From assembly GCA_958448395.1 (NCBI GenBank), contig CAUDDP010000051.1, positions 1 to 15,604 of the forward strand: DNA of 15,604 nucleotides, read 5' to 3'. This document shows positions 13,761-15,604 of this stretch, one piece after another. Below the pieces are notes generated by a model. That model was not told where the DNA came from and searched no databases. It worked only from the letters and a program-made list of their open reading frames with translations. The translations under genes were made by a program, and so were the position numbers. Numbering within the stretch: the first letter of the stretch is position 1; every line of letters starts with the position of its first letter. The DNA is from an uncultured Oscillospiraceae bacterium. GTDB lineage: Bacteria > Bacillota > Clostridia > Oscillospirales > Ruminococcaceae.

Positions 13761-15320
13761 ATGACTACCGCAATTACCCTTGCGATGCTGATTGTATACA
13801 TTGCCATTATGATGGGCATTGGTGTGTACACAGCAGGCAAAATGAAATCCGTCAATGACTTCGTGCTTGGCGGTCGCAGCGTAGGCTCTTGGCTAACCGC
13901 ATTTGCCTATGGAACATCTTATTTTTCCGCTGTAGTGTTTATCGGCTATGCCGGACAGTTCGGCTGGAATTATGGCGTTTCTGCCACATGGATTGGGATT
14001 GGAAACGCTGTACTGGGCAGTGCACTGGCATGGCTGGTGCTGGGACGGCGTACCCGTTTGATGAGCAATCATTTGCAGGCAAAGACAATGCCGGAATTTT
14101 TCGGGATTCGCTTTCAGTCCACTGGTCTAAAAATTGCCGCTGCCTTGATTGTTTTTATCTTCCTGATTCCCTATACCGCTTCGGTTTATAATGGACTGTC
14201 CCGTCTGTTTAACATGGCATTTCAGCTGGAGTCAGAAGCTTCTTATCGTATTATTATTATTGCAATGGCAATTATTACAGCGATTTATGTGATTTTGGGC
14301 GGTTATGCTGCAACGGCTTTAAATGACTTTATTCAGGGCATTGTCATGTTGATCGGGATTACTGCTGTTGTCATTTGTACCTTGCAAAATCAGGGCGGCT
14401 TTTCGGCAGCGGTGCAAAAGATGGGGGATATCGAACAGGGACAATACGCAGCTTTGTTTGGACCGGATCCGCTGAACCTGCTGGGTGTTGTGATTCTGAC
14501 CTCCTTGGGTACTTGGGGACTGCCGCAAATGGTACATAAATTTTATGCCATCAAGAGTGCAGATGGAATTCGGAAGGGTGCGATTATTTCCACTGTATTT
14601 GCACTGGTAGTAGCAGGCGGTTCTTATTTCCTAGGTGGATTTAACCGGTTGTTCTGTACGCTGGATGCTGGAGATAATACGAAGACTGCCATCGCAACGC
14701 TTTCTAATGGAAAGCCGGAGTTCGATGCAATGATTCCTGCTGTTCTGCAAACGGCTTTGCCCGACTTGTTGATTGGATTGGTGGTAGTATTGGTATTGTC
14801 AGCCTCCATGTCCACACTGTCTTCTTTGGTTTTGACCTCCAGCTCTACCATGACCATTGACTTTATTCGTCCACGGATGAAGCAGAAGAATGAGAAAAAA
14901 GAAGTGGTTATTATGCGAGTGCTGATTGCTGCGTTTCTGATTGTTTCTGTGCTGATTGCTTTTAATAAGAATGCATCTATTTCTACATTGATGTCTTATT
15001 CTTGGGGTGCTTTGGCAGGGGCATTCTTAGGGCCGTTTGTGTTTGGATTGTACAGCAAGAAAACAACGGTTCCGGCAATTTGGACGAGCTTTATTCTGGG
15101 CGTTGGTGGTACGATTGCACATATGATTTTGTTTGGATTTGGTTGGTTCCCATCTTTGACAAAGGCAGCAGCATCTTTGCCGCTGAATTTGGCATCGCCG
15201 ATCAATATTGGAGCGATTTTGATGATTTTGTCCTTGCTTGTGGTACCAGTTGTCAGTGCATTTACCAAAGTGAAGGACAGTAAAACGGTGGAAGCAGCGT
15301 TTACTTGTTATCAGAAGTAA
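13761..15320 (+). CDS. Sodium:solute symporter (SSS family, PutP-like)
   Basis: A 519-residue membrane protein with about 13 hydrophobic segments, the normal SSS size. Family features are the N-terminal D-F-V-L-G-G-R-S-V-G-S-W-L-T-A block (from about residue 33), Y-x-x-G-Y-A-G-Q-F-G-W near 60-75, the G-G-Y-A-A-T-A-L-N-D-F-I-Q-G segment near 180-195, and L-S-A-S-M-S-T-L-S-S-L-V-L-T-S-S-S-T in the middle of the protein, a Ser/Thr-rich stretch that contributes Na+ binding in this family. It uses the sodium gradient to import a solute such as an amino acid, sugar or carboxylate; the substrate cannot be assigned. ATG 13761 is chosen because AAAGGAGA precedes it and the next residues start the first membrane helix. 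A longer in-frame start at 13692 would add a charged non-membrane tail without a ribosome binding site. Confidence 0.9.
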   Translation: MTTAITLAMLIVYIAIMMGIGVYTAGKMKSVNDFVLGGRSVGSWLTAFAYGTSYFSAVVFIGYAGQFGWNYGVSATWIGIGNAVLGSALAWLVLGRRTRLMSNHLQAKTMPEFFGIRFQSTGLKIAAALIVFIFLIPYTASVYNGLSRLFNMAFQLESEASYRIIIIAMAIITAIYVILGGYAATALNDFIQGIVMLIGITAVVICTLQNQGGFSAAVQKMGDIEQGQYAALFGPDPLNLLGVVILTSLGTWGLPQMVHKFYAIKSADGIRKGAIISTVFALVVAGGSYFLGGFNRLFCTLDAGDNTKTAIATLSNGKPEFDAMIPAVLQTALPDLLIGLVVVLVLSASMSTLSSLVLTSSSTMTIDFIRPRMKQKNEKKEVVIMRVLIAAFLIVSVLIAFNKNASISTLMSYSWGALAGAFLGPFVFGLYSKKTTVPAIWTSFILGVGGTIAHMILFGFGWFPSLTKAAASLPLNLASPINIGAILMILSLLVVPVVSAFTKVKDSKTVEAAFTCYQK

Positions 15321-15604
15321 GAGAAGACTGGCAGAATGTGAGGCATATTAACTGTATGCTTTGCATTTGCAGGAAAGCATCTATTTTTGTTGAACCTATT
15401 TTAACGTGAGTTCGATGAGAGCGTTTTATCTGCTGAATGGCAACTGCGGTCAAGCTGGCTCAGTTTGGCGGAGGGGTGCAGGGGACAAGCTGTCCCCTGC
15501 AAAACGCTGCAATTAGAGTTTTGGCAACGAAATGAAGAACAAGCTGCTACTGTCCGCCCTCTAAAATAACAAAACGATACAGAATGTAGAAATTTAGAGT
15601 GATT
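15321..15604. other. Gene-free tail with a strong hairpin nested inside an outer inverted repeat
   Basis: No frame of believable length starts here. The stretch 15477-15501 is a near-perfect palindrome, TGCAGGGGACA-AGC-TGTCCCCTGCA (11 base pairs, 3-base loop), far more GC-rich than its surroundings. It lies inside an outer pair AGCGTTTT (15420-15427) / AAAACGCT (15501-15508). It could be a structured RNA, a dispersed repeat or the leader of the next gene beyond the window. Confidence 0.55.
15356..15387 (+). terminator. Probable terminator after the symporter
   Basis: ATGCTTT (15356-15362) pairs with AAAGCAT (15374-15380), followed by CTATTTTTG. The stem has only seven pairs, so it is a weak but plausible stop. 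Confidence 0.5.

Noticed and set aside
1..15604. CRISPR array, insertion sequence, tRNA or rRNA genes
   Set aside because: No regularly spaced repeats, transposase, or tRNA/rRNA folds other than the tmRNA were seen on either strand.

Overview
The window reads as chromosome from a low-to-mid GC Gram-positive gut-type Clostridia, most likely of the Ruminococcus/Oscillospiraceae kind. The evidence is AT-rich intergenic DNA, strong AAGGAG-type ribosome binding sites, textbook sigma-A promoters, lipoprotein signal peptides on the binding proteins, and a holin/endolysin pair typical of Firmicutes phages. The genus is inference; there is no 16S gene or other decisive marker here.

Layout. (1) 1-2253 (+): the lysis end of a prophage, comprising a small late protein, a TcdE/Cp-1 type holin, a DUF2829 protein of the Tad2 anti-Thoeris family, and a two-domain endolysin (M15 peptidase plus GH25 muramidase), closed by a terminator. 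(2) 2254-3480 (-): smpB followed after 22 bp by ssrA (tmRNA). The 3' CCA end of ssrA faces the prophage, so ssrA is the likely integration site. (3) 3560-5802: a MATE efflux pump (-) and a divergent AraC-type regulator (+) sharing a short double promoter region. (4) 6154-11910 (+): a strong promoter, a cobalamin riboswitch with a terminator-like expression platform, then five genes: a surface-anchored CbiK-type chelatase lipoprotein, a tandem NEAT-like lipoprotein, a binding protein, a FecCD/BtuC permease, and an ATPase with an extra C-terminal Rossmann-like domain. (5) 12131-13465 (-): a NYN/PIN-like putative ribonuclease of unknown role. (6) 13761-15320 (+): a sodium:solute symporter, then a 284-base tail with hairpins and no visible gene.

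How the genes work together. The riboswitch puts the five-gene operon under cobalamin repression, so it is best read as corrinoid acquisition. The last three genes form a BtuFCD-like importer. The first two encode surface lipoproteins that standard BtuFCD operons lack: an extracellular copy of a normally cytoplasmic cobalt chelatase, and a two-domain beta-rich protein resembling heme-binding NEAT domains. Together they suggest a cell-surface tetrapyrrole capture or remodelling step before import. This is the most interesting and least explained part of the window. The second point of interest is the Tad2-like anti-defence gene inside the phage lysis cassette.
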